Below are positions 25,385-33,543 of a stretch of 64,000 nt of DNA, one piece after another. Within the stretch, counting starts at the first letter, position 1; each line of letters begins with the position of its first letter. The translations under genes were made by a program, and so were the position numbers. The stretch comes from Nonomuraea coxensis DSM 45129 (GTDB taxonomy: Bacteria > Actinomycetota > Actinomycetes > Streptosporangiales > Streptosporangiaceae), in the NCBI RefSeq assembly GCF_019397265.1, contig NZ_CP068985.1, forward strand, positions 1,240,001 to 1,304,000, read 5' to 3'. The notes beneath the pieces are model-generated. The model made no database searches. It was not told where the DNA came from and saw nothing but the letters and a program-made list of their open reading frames with translations.

Positions 25385-26307
25385 AGGTGGAAGCCCTCGA
25401 TGAGCCGCTGTACTCGCAGCCCGGCAGAGAAGTCGGCCAGTGTGGTCTGCTCGCCTCGGACCGCTCTGGCGAACTCGGTCAGCCGGGTCTGCTCATCACC
25501 CCGCGGACCATCCAGCGTGACCTCTCGCCAGCCGGACCCATCGCCTTCGAAAAGCCGTCCCCACTCGGTGATTCGGTAGGAGGCCCGGGAGCCGTACAGC
25601 GTCCACTCATAGCTCTCCGGCCCGGCGGCCACCTGTCCGGACACTCGCACCGGCACGGCGTCGGCTGCCGTCAGCAGCACGTCCGCCGCGGTCTCGGCGG
25701 CAGGCCCGTAGGTGATCTGGGCGTGCGACCGGGTAAGCGGGCCCAGCAGGCGGTCGGTCAGGAAGAGAAAGTGCGAGGCGACCTCGCGCAAGAACCCGCC
25801 CTGTTCCCGCCCGGCCACCCAACCGGCTGCGCGCTGGAAGGCGCGCGGCCACTCCGGGAAGAGCAACCGGACCTCCACGCCCAGCACCGTCCCGGCCTCC
25901 CCCGCGCGCAGCGCCCGGCCGACCTCGACCGCGGCGGCACGGTCGGACAGTACGAAGTTGAGCGCGTTCACCGACCCCAGCTCCGCGGCGACCGAGACCA
26001 TCTCAGCGCCCTCGTCCAGGTCGATGGCGAGCGGCTTCTCGCAGAAGACGGCCTTGCCCGCCTTCATCGCCTGGACGGCGTAGCCGGCGTGGGTCGAGGG
26101 CGGTGAGGCGATGTAGACCGCGTCGATGTCCGGGTGGTCGATGACGCGTTGGGCGTCCGGCGTGTGCGGGACGCCATCGGGTGCCAGTCGGACCGGGTCG
26201 GCGGTCAGCACGGTCTCGAACTCGGGATGGCCGGTCGCGATGCCGAGCATTTCAGAACCCATGGCGCCCAAGCCGATGATGCCCAGGCGGATGACCTGCT
26301 GATTCAT
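25381..26307 (-). CDS. Gfo/Idh/MocA-family oxidoreductase
   Basis: 308 residues. The N-terminal Rossmann fold has the NAD(P) motif LGIIGLGAMGSEM, then AVYIASPPSTHA and the family catalytic Lys in VFCEKPLAIDL. A C-terminal alpha/beta substrate domain follows. Members oxidise or reduce sugars and cyclitols; the substrate is not evident. It is divergent from a LysR regulator (26391), and the short space between holds an inverted repeat of LysR type, so it is probably the LysR target. Downstream and overlapping lies a decayed quinone oxidoreductase, suggesting a once longer operon. Confidence 0.88.
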   Translation of the reverse strand: MNQQVIRLGIIGLGAMGSEMLGIATGHPEFETVLTADPVRLAPDGVPHTPDAQRVIDHPDIDAVYIASPPSTHAGYAVQAMKAGKAVFCEKPLAIDLDEGAEMVSVAAELGSVNALNFVLSDRAAAVEVGRALRAGEAGTVLGVEVRLLFPEWPRAFQRAAGWVAGREQGGFLREVASHFLFLTDRLLGPLTRSHAQITYGPAAETAADVLLTAADAVPVRVSGQVAAGPESYEWTLYGSRASYRITEWGRLFEGDGSGWREVTLDGPRGDEQTRLTEFARAVRGEQTTLADFSAGLRVQRLIEGFHL

Positions 26308-26354
26308 GCGACCCAGCCTGTCGCCCGAGGAACCATCAGCACAAGCGATGATTT

Positions 26355-26370
26355 CTTAATGACGATTAAG
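26355..26370. promoter_or_regulatory. LysR-type operator candidate
   Basis: CTTAAT (26355-26360), a GACG spacer, then ATTAAG (26365-26370) form a perfect 6-bp inverted repeat in an AT-rich stretch between the divergent oxidoreductase and LysR genes. It satisfies the T-N11-A rule of LysR regulators and lies 20 bp from the LysR start. Confidence 0.55.
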
Positions 26371-26390
26371 TTTCAGTGTATTATCGGCCC

Positions 26391-27323
26391 GTGCTCGACG
26401 TTCACCGGCTGATGGTGCTCCGCTCCGTCGTGGAGACCGGTTCGATTCAGGCCGCTGCCGCGCACCTGGGTTACACCCCCTCGGCGATCAGCCAGCACCT
26501 GGCCACCCTGCAGCGTGAGACCGGCACAGTGCTCATGGAGCGGATCGGCCGGGGCATCCGGCCGACCGAGGCGGGACGGCTGCTCGCCGCCCATGCCGGG
26601 CGGATCCAAAGTCAGATCTCCGCGGCCGAGACCGCCCTCGCCGACCTGCGCGCAGGCAAGACCCAGCGACTGGTCGTCCGCTACTTCGCCACGGCAGGAG
26701 CAGTGCTCATCCCGCCGATCATGGCCGACTTCAGCCGCCGGTTCCCGGATGTGCGGGTGGAACTGCGGCTCGGCAAGGGCCTCGACAATGAGGGCGCCGA
26801 TGCCGAGATCGTGGTGCTCCCCGGCACCGCCGGGGTGCCCGCCGGGTTCCGCGCGATCCATCTGCTCGACGATCCCTACGTGGTCGTACTGCCGTCCAGC
26901 CATCCCCTCGCCGAGGTGGAGGTGGTCGATCTGGCCCGGCTCGCCGGTGAGCCGTGGATCGACAACGAGTGGCCCAGCACGCTCTGCCGCGAAATCGTCC
27001 TCGACGCCTGCGGGGCCGCCGGGTTCAGCCCGCATTTCGTCGTGGAAGCCCACGACTACTCCTCGGCGGTCGCCTTCGTCGCGGCCGGGCTGGGCGTGAC
27101 CGTGCTCCCCCAGCTCGCCCTGGGCGCCATCCCCACGGGCAATCTGACCTGCCGGCCGATCACCCGCCCGGTCCCGCGCCGCGAGATCTACGTCGTGGTC
27201 AGGGAGTACGCCGCTGACCATCCGGCGCTGGCCGCCTTCCTCACCCTCCTCCAAGCCTCGGCTGCCGAAAGGTGCGCCCCGATCGCCGCCGGCTCACCTC
27301 GAAGGCCGCCTGGACAGGCCTGA
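26391..27323 (+). CDS. LysR-family transcriptional regulator
   Basis: About 310 residues. The winged helix-turn-helix is at the start: LRSVVETGSIQAAAAHLGYTPSAISQHLATLQRETG. The rest is a periplasmic-binding-type effector domain (LVVRYFATAGAVLIPPIM onward, then VVLPSSHPLAEVEVVD). The start GTG 26391 (LDVHRLMVLRSV) matches the usual LysR N-terminus better than the upstream frame. It is divergent from the Gfo/Idh/MocA oxidoreductase and likely controls it and itself through the repeat at 26355. The inducer is unknown. Confidence 0.88.
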   Translation: MLDVHRLMVLRSVVETGSIQAAAAHLGYTPSAISQHLATLQRETGTVLMERIGRGIRPTEAGRLLAAHAGRIQSQISAAETALADLRAGKTQRLVVRYFATAGAVLIPPIMADFSRRFPDVRVELRLGKGLDNEGADAEIVVLPGTAGVPAGFRAIHLLDDPYVVVLPSSHPLAEVEVVDLARLAGEPWIDNEWPSTLCREIVLDACGAAGFSPHFVVEAHDYSSAVAFVAAGLGVTVLPQLALGAIPTGNLTCRPITRPVPRREIYVVVREYAADHPALAAFLTLLQASAAERCAPIAAGSPRRPPGQA

Positions 27324-27337
27324 GCTCGACGTGACGG

Positions 27338-27934
27338 TCAGAAGTCGAAGTCGTCGATGTTGGACCTGTCGAACACGGTGGGCTTGCCGAGCAGCACCTC
27401 GCCCTTGGCCCCGACGGGGTATTCGCCCAGTTTGCCCGCCTTGAACGTCTCGCCCTCCGCGCCGGTGATCTGCCCGGAGGCGAGCGCCGCGGCGGCGTAC
27501 GAGGCGAGGTAGCCGAGGTCGGCCGGGTTCCACAGCTCGAACGCCTCGATGGTGCCGTCCTTGACGAACTTGCGGAGCTGGTTCGGCGTGCCGAGCCCGG
27601 TCAGCTTCACCTTCCCCTTGTACGGCGAGTCCGACAGGTACCGGGCCGCCGCCGCGATGCCCACGGTGGTCGGCGAGATGATGCCCGCGAGGTCCGGGTA
27701 CGAGCGCAGCAGCCCCTGCGTCTCGGTGAAGGACTTCTGGTCGTCGTCGTTGCCGTAGGCGACCTTGACCAGCTCCATGTCCTTGTACTCGGGCTTGCTC
27801 AGCTCGTCCTTCATGAACTCGATCCAGGTGTTCTGGTTCGTCGCGTTCGGCGTGGCGGACAGGATCGCGATCCTGCCCTTGTTGCCGAGCTGCTTGGCGA
27901 GGAGCTGCACCTCCGTACGCCCCAGGTCTTCGGC
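27338..27934 (-). pseudogene. 5'-truncated rhamnose ABC transporter substrate-binding protein
   Basis: The open frame gives about 190-199 residues that match the C-terminal 55-60 percent of RhaS-type sugar-binding proteins: LLAKQLGNKGRIAILSATPN, WIEFMKDELSKPEYKDMELV, SPTTVGIAAAARYLSD, LTGLGTPNQLRKFVKDG and ELWNPADLGYLASYAA. The matching frame is closed by a stop at about 27934-27936, and no signal peptide or first lobe exists upstream. No rhamnose permease or ATPase genes are nearby. It is therefore a stranded 3' fragment, probably non-functional. The break point lies next to the acetoacetyl-CoA ligase gene. Confidence 0.78.
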
Positions 27935-28001
27935 GCTTTAAGCGGTGCCAGGACGTTATTTCAGGGACGGCGGCGCGTCAATAGTCGATCAAGGCGCGGG
28001 A

Positions 28002-29963
28002 TCAGGGCCGGAAGTGCCGCAGCACCTCCGGGTTCGCCATCGCGTCCGGGTTGGCCGCCTGCTCGACGGGGGTGCCCAGCAGGATCTTGCGGACCGGGAC
28101 CTCCAGCTTCTTGCCCGACAGCGTGCGCGGGATGCCGGGGACCACGCGGATCTCGTTCGGGACGTGGCGGGGCGACAGCTCCTGCCGCAGCGCGCCGCAC
28201 AGCGCCCGCTCCAGCTCCGGGGTCAGCTCGGCGCCCTCGGCCAGCGTGACGTACAGCAGGAGCCGGCCCTCCTGGCCGAGCTGCCCCGTGTCGATCACGA
28301 GGCTGTCGGCGACCTCCTCGAACCGCTCGACCACCCGGTAGAACTCGCTGGTGCCCATCCGTACGCCGCCGCGGTTGAGCGTGGAGTCGGAGCGGCCGTA
28401 GATGACGCAGCTCCCGTCCTCGTTGATCTTGATCCAGTCGCCGTGCCGCCACACGCCGGGGTAGACGTCGAAGTAGCTCTCGGCGTAGCGCTCGCCGCCG
28501 GGGTCGTTCCAGAACATCACCGGCATCGACGGCATGGGCTGCGTGATCACCAGCTCGCCCACCTCGCCCACGACCGGCTTGCCCGCCGGGTCGTACGCCT
28601 CCACCTTCGCCCCCAGCGACCGGCACGGGATGATGCCCGCCCTGATCGGGTGCAGCGTGGTCGCCCCGACGAAGCCGGTGCACACGTCCGTGCCGCCGGA
28701 GAACGACCCGACCGGCACCCCCGGCAGCGCGCCGGCCACCCACGCGAACCCCTCGGGCGGCAGCGGCGAGCCCGTGGAGCCCACCCCGCGCAGCCGCTCC
28801 AGCCCCTCGGGCTCGATCCCGGCCTTGAGCGAGGCCATGATGTACGGCGCCCCGGTGCCGAAGTACGTCACCCCCTCCGAGGCGGCGATCCGCCACAGCG
28901 CGGCGGGGGAGGGATGGGTCGCCGCGCCGTCGTACAGGACGGCCGTGGCCCCCACCAGCAGGGCGCCGACGAGGTAGTTCCACATCATCCAGCCCGTGGT
29001 GGTGTACCAGAAGAACACCTCGCCCTCGCCCAGGTCCTGGTGGAAGGAGAGCGACTTCAGGTGCTCCAGCACGATGCCGCCGTGGCCGTGCACGATCGGC
29101 TTGGGCAGCCCGGTCGTGCCGCTGGAGTAGAGGATCCACAGGGGATGGTCGAACGGCACCCGCTCGAACTCCAGCGGCGCGGACTCCGCCCGCAGCCCCT
29201 CCCAGCCGATCACCTCGCCGTGCGGCACCTCCAGCGTGTGCGGGGACGTGGGCTCGGCCCGCTGCGGCGCCCGGCCGTCCCCGGCCGCGGCCAGGTAGGG
29301 GATCCAGACGGTGGCCCGCAGCGAGGGCAGCGCGGCGGCGATCTCGTTGACGGCGGCCGAGCGGTCGTAGCTCTTGCCGTTGTAGTGGTAGCCGTCCACC
29401 GCGATGAGCACCTTGGGCTCGATCTGCTTGAACCGGTCGACGACGCTCGGCACCCCGAAGTCGGGGGAGCCGGCCGACCAGATCGCCCCGAGCGAGGCGG
29501 TGGCGAGGAAGGCGATGAGGGCCTGCGGGATGTTCGGCAGGTAGCCGGCCACCCGGTCGCCCCGCCGCACGCCCAGCCGGACCAGCCCGGCCCGCACCCG
29601 GGCCACCTCCTCGCGCAGCTCGGCGAAGGTCAGCTCCTGGCGGGCGCCGTCCTCGGAGACGAAGATCACGGCGGTGCCCTCGTCGCGGCGCAGCGCGTTC
29701 TCGGCGTAGTTGAGCCTGGCGCCCTCGAACCAGCGGGCGGCCGGCATCGCGCCGGACAGCACCGGCCCGTCGCCGCGCTCGCCGATCACCCCGAAGTGGT
29801 CCCAGATCGAGGTCCAGAACGCGGCCGGATCCTCGACGGACCAGCGCCACACGCTCTCGTAGTCCTCGCCCGCCCTGCCCAGCCACTCCAGATAGCGGGT
29901 CAGCCCCGACCGCGCGACCACCTCTTCGCCCGGCTCCCAGAGAAGCTCGCCCTCAGCAACCAT
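28002..29963 (-). CDS. Acetoacetate-CoA ligase
   Basis: About 653 residues, the normal size for acetoacetyl-CoA synthetase. It is an ANL-superfamily enzyme: the AMP/phosphate-binding loop is LYSSGTTGLPKPIVHGHGG, with later motifs WYTTTGWMMWNYLV, GRSDSTLNRGGVRMGTSEFY and the C-terminal catalytic Lys in RTLSGKKLEVPVRK. The start of the family (WFEGARLNYAENAL) is present. It activates acetoacetate with ATP and CoA, feeding ketone-body or polyhydroxybutyrate carbon into central metabolism. ATG 29963 or ATG 29972 may be the start; neither has a strong ribosome site. It stands alone between a decayed gene and a beta-lactamase-fold gene. Confidence 0.9.
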   Translation of the reverse strand: MVAEGELLWEPGEEVVARSGLTRYLEWLGRAGEDYESVWRWSVEDPAAFWTSIWDHFGVIGERGDGPVLSGAMPAARWFEGARLNYAENALRRDEGTAVIFVSEDGARQELTFAELREEVARVRAGLVRLGVRRGDRVAGYLPNIPQALIAFLATASLGAIWSAGSPDFGVPSVVDRFKQIEPKVLIAVDGYHYNGKSYDRSAAVNEIAAALPSLRATVWIPYLAAAGDGRAPQRAEPTSPHTLEVPHGEVIGWEGLRAESAPLEFERVPFDHPLWILYSSGTTGLPKPIVHGHGGIVLEHLKSLSFHQDLGEGEVFFWYTTTGWMMWNYLVGALLVGATAVLYDGAATHPSPAALWRIAASEGVTYFGTGAPYIMASLKAGIEPEGLERLRGVGSTGSPLPPEGFAWVAGALPGVPVGSFSGGTDVCTGFVGATTLHPIRAGIIPCRSLGAKVEAYDPAGKPVVGEVGELVITQPMPSMPVMFWNDPGGERYAESYFDVYPGVWRHGDWIKINEDGSCVIYGRSDSTLNRGGVRMGTSEFYRVVERFEEVADSLVIDTGQLGQEGRLLLYVTLAEGAELTPELERALCGALRQELSPRHVPNEIRVVPGIPRTLSGKKLEVPVRKILLGTPVEQAANPDAMANPEVLRHFRP

Positions 29964-30022
29964 GTGCCCCATCCTGTCGCCCGATCCATGGAGAGTCATA
30001 CCTGTACCCCCCACATAACTAG

Positions 30023-30880
30023 CTAGCGTCTCAGGTGGTCCACCGCCATACGCGCGGCGGTGCCGATCACCGCGTCGGCCCGCGGCTGGTTCAGCGCGGT
30101 GGAGAAGGAGCGGGTGAAGACCGCCACCGCGTACCGCCCGCCGTCGGGGTACTCGACCACGCCGGACTCCGTGCGCAGCGTCGGCAGCGTGCCGGTCTTG
30201 CCGCTGACGGCCACGTCGTCGTACGGGAAGCCGGAGGCCAGCCGGTGCGGCCACACCTGCATGTTGAGCACGCCGCGCATCCACGCGCACGACGCGGCGG
30301 AGGCGATCTCGTCGCGCCAGATCAGCCCGGACAGCCGCGCCATCTCCCGCGGCGTGCTCGTGTTGCCCCACGCCGGGTCGAACGCGCGCATCCGGGACAA
30401 CTCATCGGGATCCTGGTACGGCCACCCGTGCCCGGCGTCGGCCGCCATGCTGTCGTTGATCTCCTGGCTGCTGCGCCGCACCCGCGTCACGTCCAGCCCG
30501 TACGACGCCAGCATGGCGTTGACCGCCTCCCTGCCGACCCGCCGCAGCAGCACGTCGGCCGAGGCGTTGTCGCTCACCGCGATCATCAGGTACGCCAGGT
30601 CCCGCAGCGACATCGTCACGTCGTCGAGCATCGCCGAGATCCCGGTCGGCCCCGACGACCGGTCGCCGGCCGGCACCGTCACCCGCTCGGCCGGGTCGAG
30701 CAGCCCGGCGTCGGCCTGCCGGCAGAGCTCGGCCAGCAGCGGCACCTTGAACATCGACGCGATCGGCAGCGGCTCGTCGGCCCCGTGCCCGATCTCCCGC
30801 CCGGTGTCGAGGTCGGCGGCGTGCAGCCAGCCGGTGACCCCCGCCACCCGGAACAGCGCCTCGAAGTCGGGCCCGCTCAT
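30023..30880 (-). CDS. Class A beta-lactamase-fold serine hydrolase
   Basis: 285 residues. The three active-site motifs are present: Ser42-x-x-Lys45 in ASMFKVPLL, SDN at 103-105, and KTG at 228-230 in VSGKTGTLP. There is no signal peptide, and I cannot place the omega-loop Glu-x-x-x-Asn of true class A enzymes, so penicillin hydrolysis is not assured; it could be a cytoplasmic esterase or amidase. ATG 30880 overlaps the LysR stop by 4 nt (ATGA), so regulator and enzyme are one transcript. The arrangement differs from the divergent ampR-ampC pattern. Confidence 0.82.
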   Translation of the reverse strand: MSGPDFEALFRVAGVTGWLHAADLDTGREIGHGADEPLPIASMFKVPLLAELCRQADAGLLDPAERVTVPAGDRSSGPTGISAMLDDVTMSLRDLAYLMIAVSDNASADVLLRRVGREAVNAMLASYGLDVTRVRRSSQEINDSMAADAGHGWPYQDPDELSRMRAFDPAWGNTSTPREMARLSGLIWRDEIASAASCAWMRGVLNMQVWPHRLASGFPYDDVAVSGKTGTLPTLRTESGVVEYPDGGRYAVAVFTRSFSTALNQPRADAVIGTAARMAVDHLRR

Positions 30881-31794
30881 GCCAGCATCCCCGGCCTGCG
30901 GCTGACGCGCCGCGGCGGCACCGCGCCCTCGTCGGTCATTCCGGCGCTCTCCTTCAACGTGCGTACGGCGACGGCCGAGAAGTCGCCGGCCGCGGCCGTC
31001 TCGCCGCGCCAGGCCGTGGAGACCCGGGACGTGATCGGCGAGCCTAGCAGCGGCCGCCACGCCAGCCCCGGCGCCTCCGCCTCCGGCCCGAACGCGACCG
31101 CCGCGCCCGCCAGCACCAGCCCCAGGCCCGCGCCCTGGTGCACCTGCGGCGGCACGTACCCGTGGCGGCGGCAGGCCGCCAGCACCTCGGCGTGCAGGCC
31201 GGGCTCGCCCTCCTTCGGCGGCATCAGCAGCTCCCGCCCGGCGAGGTCGGCCAGGTGCACCTCGCCGGCCCCGGTCAGTGGGTCGCCCTCGGGCAGCAGC
31301 ACGCCCTGCGCCTGCACGAGGATCTCGCCGAAGCGCAGGCCGGGCGCGGAGACCGGGTGCCGGACCAGGCCGACGTCGATCGTCCCCTCGGCGAGGGCGG
31401 CGACCTGGTCGGCGGTCCATATCTCGGCCGGCGCGAGGCGCACCTCCGGATGGCTCTCCCGGAAGCGGGCCACCAGAGCCGCGATCACGGCGGCGGCCAG
31501 GTCGGGCGGAACCCCGACCCTGAGCACCGCCCCCCGCCCCTGCCGGGCCAGCTCGTGCAGCCGGTCCGCGCGGGCGACGATCTCACGCGCCTCGCCGAGC
31601 AGCAGCCGCCCCGTCTCGGTGAGGCGCACCTGCCGCGCCGATCGGTCGAACAGCCGGGCGCCGAGCTCCTCCTCCAGCCGCTTGATGCGCTGGCTGAGCG
31701 GCGGCTGGGCCATGCCGAGCCGGATCGCGGCGTTCCCGAAGTGGAGTTCCTCGGCCACCGCGATGAAGTAGCGAAGGTGCCGGACGAGGTCCAC
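30877..31794 (-). CDS. LysR-family transcriptional regulator
   Basis: 305 residues. The N-terminal helix-turn-helix reads LRYFIAVAEELHFGNAAIRLGMAQ followed by PPLSQRIKRLEEELGARLFDR, typical of the CbnR/BenM branch. The effector domain starts at VLRVGVPPDLAAAVIAALV. The start is GTG 31794. It overlaps and precedes the beta-lactamase-fold gene, which is the most likely target. The last ~25 residues (Gly/Arg-rich) extend past the normal domain end. Confidence 0.88.
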   Translation of the reverse strand: MDLVRHLRYFIAVAEELHFGNAAIRLGMAQPPLSQRIKRLEEELGARLFDRSARQVRLTETGRLLLGEAREIVARADRLHELARQGRGAVLRVGVPPDLAAAVIAALVARFRESHPEVRLAPAEIWTADQVAALAEGTIDVGLVRHPVSAPGLRFGEILVQAQGVLLPEGDPLTGAGEVHLADLAGRELLMPPKEGEPGLHAEVLAACRRHGYVPPQVHQGAGLGLVLAGAAVAFGPEAEAPGLAWRPLLGSPITSRVSTAWRGETAAAGDFSAVAVRTLKESAGMTDEGAVPPRRVSRRPGMLA

Positions 31795-31868
31795 GAACAG
31801 GCACTATATCGAGATTCGTAATTTCCGGCGTTTCATATCAAAAGGGACTTCTTCTTCGTCAACATCCC

Positions 31869-33311
31869 CTACTCCGGGAGTCTTCGGTAGGTTGTCGGCT
31901 TCCCTTGGCCCCCTAGTTGCTCGACGAGCCCTCTTGATCGCAGTTCGCGGAGTACCTTGCGGATGTTGGGCGCGGACAGGTTCAGTTCCTGCTTGAGATC
32001 GGCGACACTGCGTGTCCCTGCGGCCAAGGCGTCGTAGACGCGCAGCTCCGTCTCGTTGAGGTCGTCGCCCGGACGGATCACAGGGCGTGCCTGCCGCCGC
32101 AGGACGACAGTGAAGCGGATGGCGGCGTCGATGTAGTGCGCAGGCGGAAGCCCGGCCTCTGCCAGGGCATCGGCCACGGTCGGAATGCCGGTTGCCGGCG
32201 CCTCGATCACTCGCGCGTTTTCTTCCGGTGTGCGGGCGTGCTGGCAGATCGCAACGAGTTGCGCATTGCGTGCTGAGGTGACGGCATCTCGGCCGAGTCG
32301 ATCGACCGTGATGCCGTACAGGCCGCCCGGGTTGGAGACGATCAGCCGGTCACGACGGAGCCGAACCTCGACGGCCATGCCGGCCGACCAATGATCGAGG
32401 TCGCGATGGACGAGAGCGTTGGCGATGATCTCGCGAAAGGCGATGTACGGGTAGGCGGGGCGATCACGGACAGTTCCGTCCGGCGCTGACACGACGCTGG
32501 TGTCGAAGGTTCGCCGTGCCCAGGCCAGGGCCTCCTCCAGCATCCGTGGAATGGCCCCGGTGATCGTGACCTGGTTCCGAGCCCGCGATCCTGCGGGATC
32601 GGTCGGCGATGGCTCTGCCGAAGCCTGGATGACGAAGCGCGGAAACCACTCCTGTGGATGAACCCCGAGAGCCAGCACCCCGGCGACGGTCGGCGTGCCA
32701 TCGGGCAGAGTAACTCCGGCACGCCGTAGCAACTCGGCATCGTCAGGGAAACGGCCGAGTCCGTGGGGATCCCGTTCGCGGACCGAACGCAGGAACGCCG
32801 CGACAAGGTCGATGTCCAGGTCCTCGCGGGTGGCCCCTGGCACGGGCTGTCGGTCGAAGAGCGGCGGCTTCCGGGCGGCAAGGAACGCCTGCTCCTCCAG
32901 ATCCGACAGGGGGAAGTCCCCGTCGTACCCTCGCATGTAGGCCGTGCCCGACGCGATGATCCGGCACGGCTTGGACGACGGATCGCATTCATGAACCCTG
33001 GCGACGATGATCGGCGCCCCATCCAGCTCCGCGTCGCTGATCGTCAGCTGGACGGGTGGCGAGAACGAGCGGGCCTTGTGAGCCAGGCCCTGCTTGAGAG
33101 CCTGCGGATCGGAAAGCCGTACCGGACGAAAGCCGGTTGCCTTGTCGAGGCCGAGGATGATCGTCCCGCCGCCTGGGTGGTTCGCCAGCGCGCTCAAAGT
33201 TGAGGCGAGTGACTGCGGCAATCCTCCTGCCGCCGACTTGACCTCCACATCGTCGTAGTCGCCTCCGGCCGTGCGGAGACGTGCGACCAACTCGTTCATC
33301 CTCTGGCTCAT
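31869..33311 (-). CDS. AlbA_2 / HATPase_c_4 domain protein (putative regulator)
   Basis: About 480 residues. The N-terminal AlbA_2 (Schlafen-like) domain has EVKSAAGGLPQSLASTLSALAN and TIILGLDKATGF. The middle has a GHKL-like ATPase segment (AFREIIANALVHRDL, IVSNPGGLYGIT). The C-terminus is a winged helix: ELRVYDALAAGTRSVADLKQ with LSAPNIRKVLRELRSRGLV. Such proteins are usually predicted ATP-dependent regulators or RecG-like helicase relatives. I chose ATG 33311, since the TTG at 33317 has no ribosome site. The upstream region holds a tight repeat cluster (33317-33362) that may be its own operator. Codon use seems slightly less GC-biased than neighbours, hinting at transfer. Confidence 0.82.
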   Translation of the reverse strand: MSQRMNELVARLRTAGGDYDDVEVKSAAGGLPQSLASTLSALANHPGGGTIILGLDKATGFRPVRLSDPQALKQGLAHKARSFSPPVQLTISDAELDGAPIIVARVHECDPSSKPCRIIASGTAYMRGYDGDFPLSDLEEQAFLAARKPPLFDRQPVPGATREDLDIDLVAAFLRSVRERDPHGLGRFPDDAELLRRAGVTLPDGTPTVAGVLALGVHPQEWFPRFVIQASAEPSPTDPAGSRARNQVTITGAIPRMLEEALAWARRTFDTSVVSAPDGTVRDRPAYPYIAFREIIANALVHRDLDHWSAGMAVEVRLRRDRLIVSNPGGLYGITVDRLGRDAVTSARNAQLVAICQHARTPEENARVIEAPATGIPTVADALAEAGLPPAHYIDAAIRFTVVLRRQARPVIRPGDDLNETELRVYDALAAGTRSVADLKQELNLSAPNIRKVLRELRSRGLVEQLGGQGKPTTYRRLPE

Positions 33312-33316
33312 AGGCA

Positions 33317-33362
33317 AATGTCACCATGCGCTGGTTACATTAACTTCGGTTCTGGTTACATT
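33317..33362. promoter_or_regulatory. Direct and inverted repeat cluster upstream of the AlbA_2 gene
   Basis: CTGGTTACATT occurs twice (33331-33341 and 33352-33362), 21 bp apart, which is two helical turns. AATGTCACC at 33317-33325 is an 8-of-9 inverted copy of GGTTACATT. The cluster lies directly before the AlbA_2 start (33311) and looks like a cooperative operator, perhaps for the product's own winged helix. Confidence 0.6.
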
Positions 33363-33543
33363 TATGCATGGGCCGTACGGACACGCGATCACATCTTCGG
33401 GCGCGCCTGACGCCGCGGTGAACCATGACACTCCTGGCAGCGCCGACGAGGCCCGCGAACAGGGGCTATATCCATTTCCCTAAGGATGGCAGTCCCATAT
33501 CGGTATTGGACATCATGGCTCCCGCTCTGGTCTGCTCGGCCGC

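Noticed and set aside
30023..30880. Clinically typical class A beta-lactamase
   Set aside because: SxxK, SDN and KTG are present, but there is no signal peptide and no clear omega-loop Glu, so only the fold is claimed.
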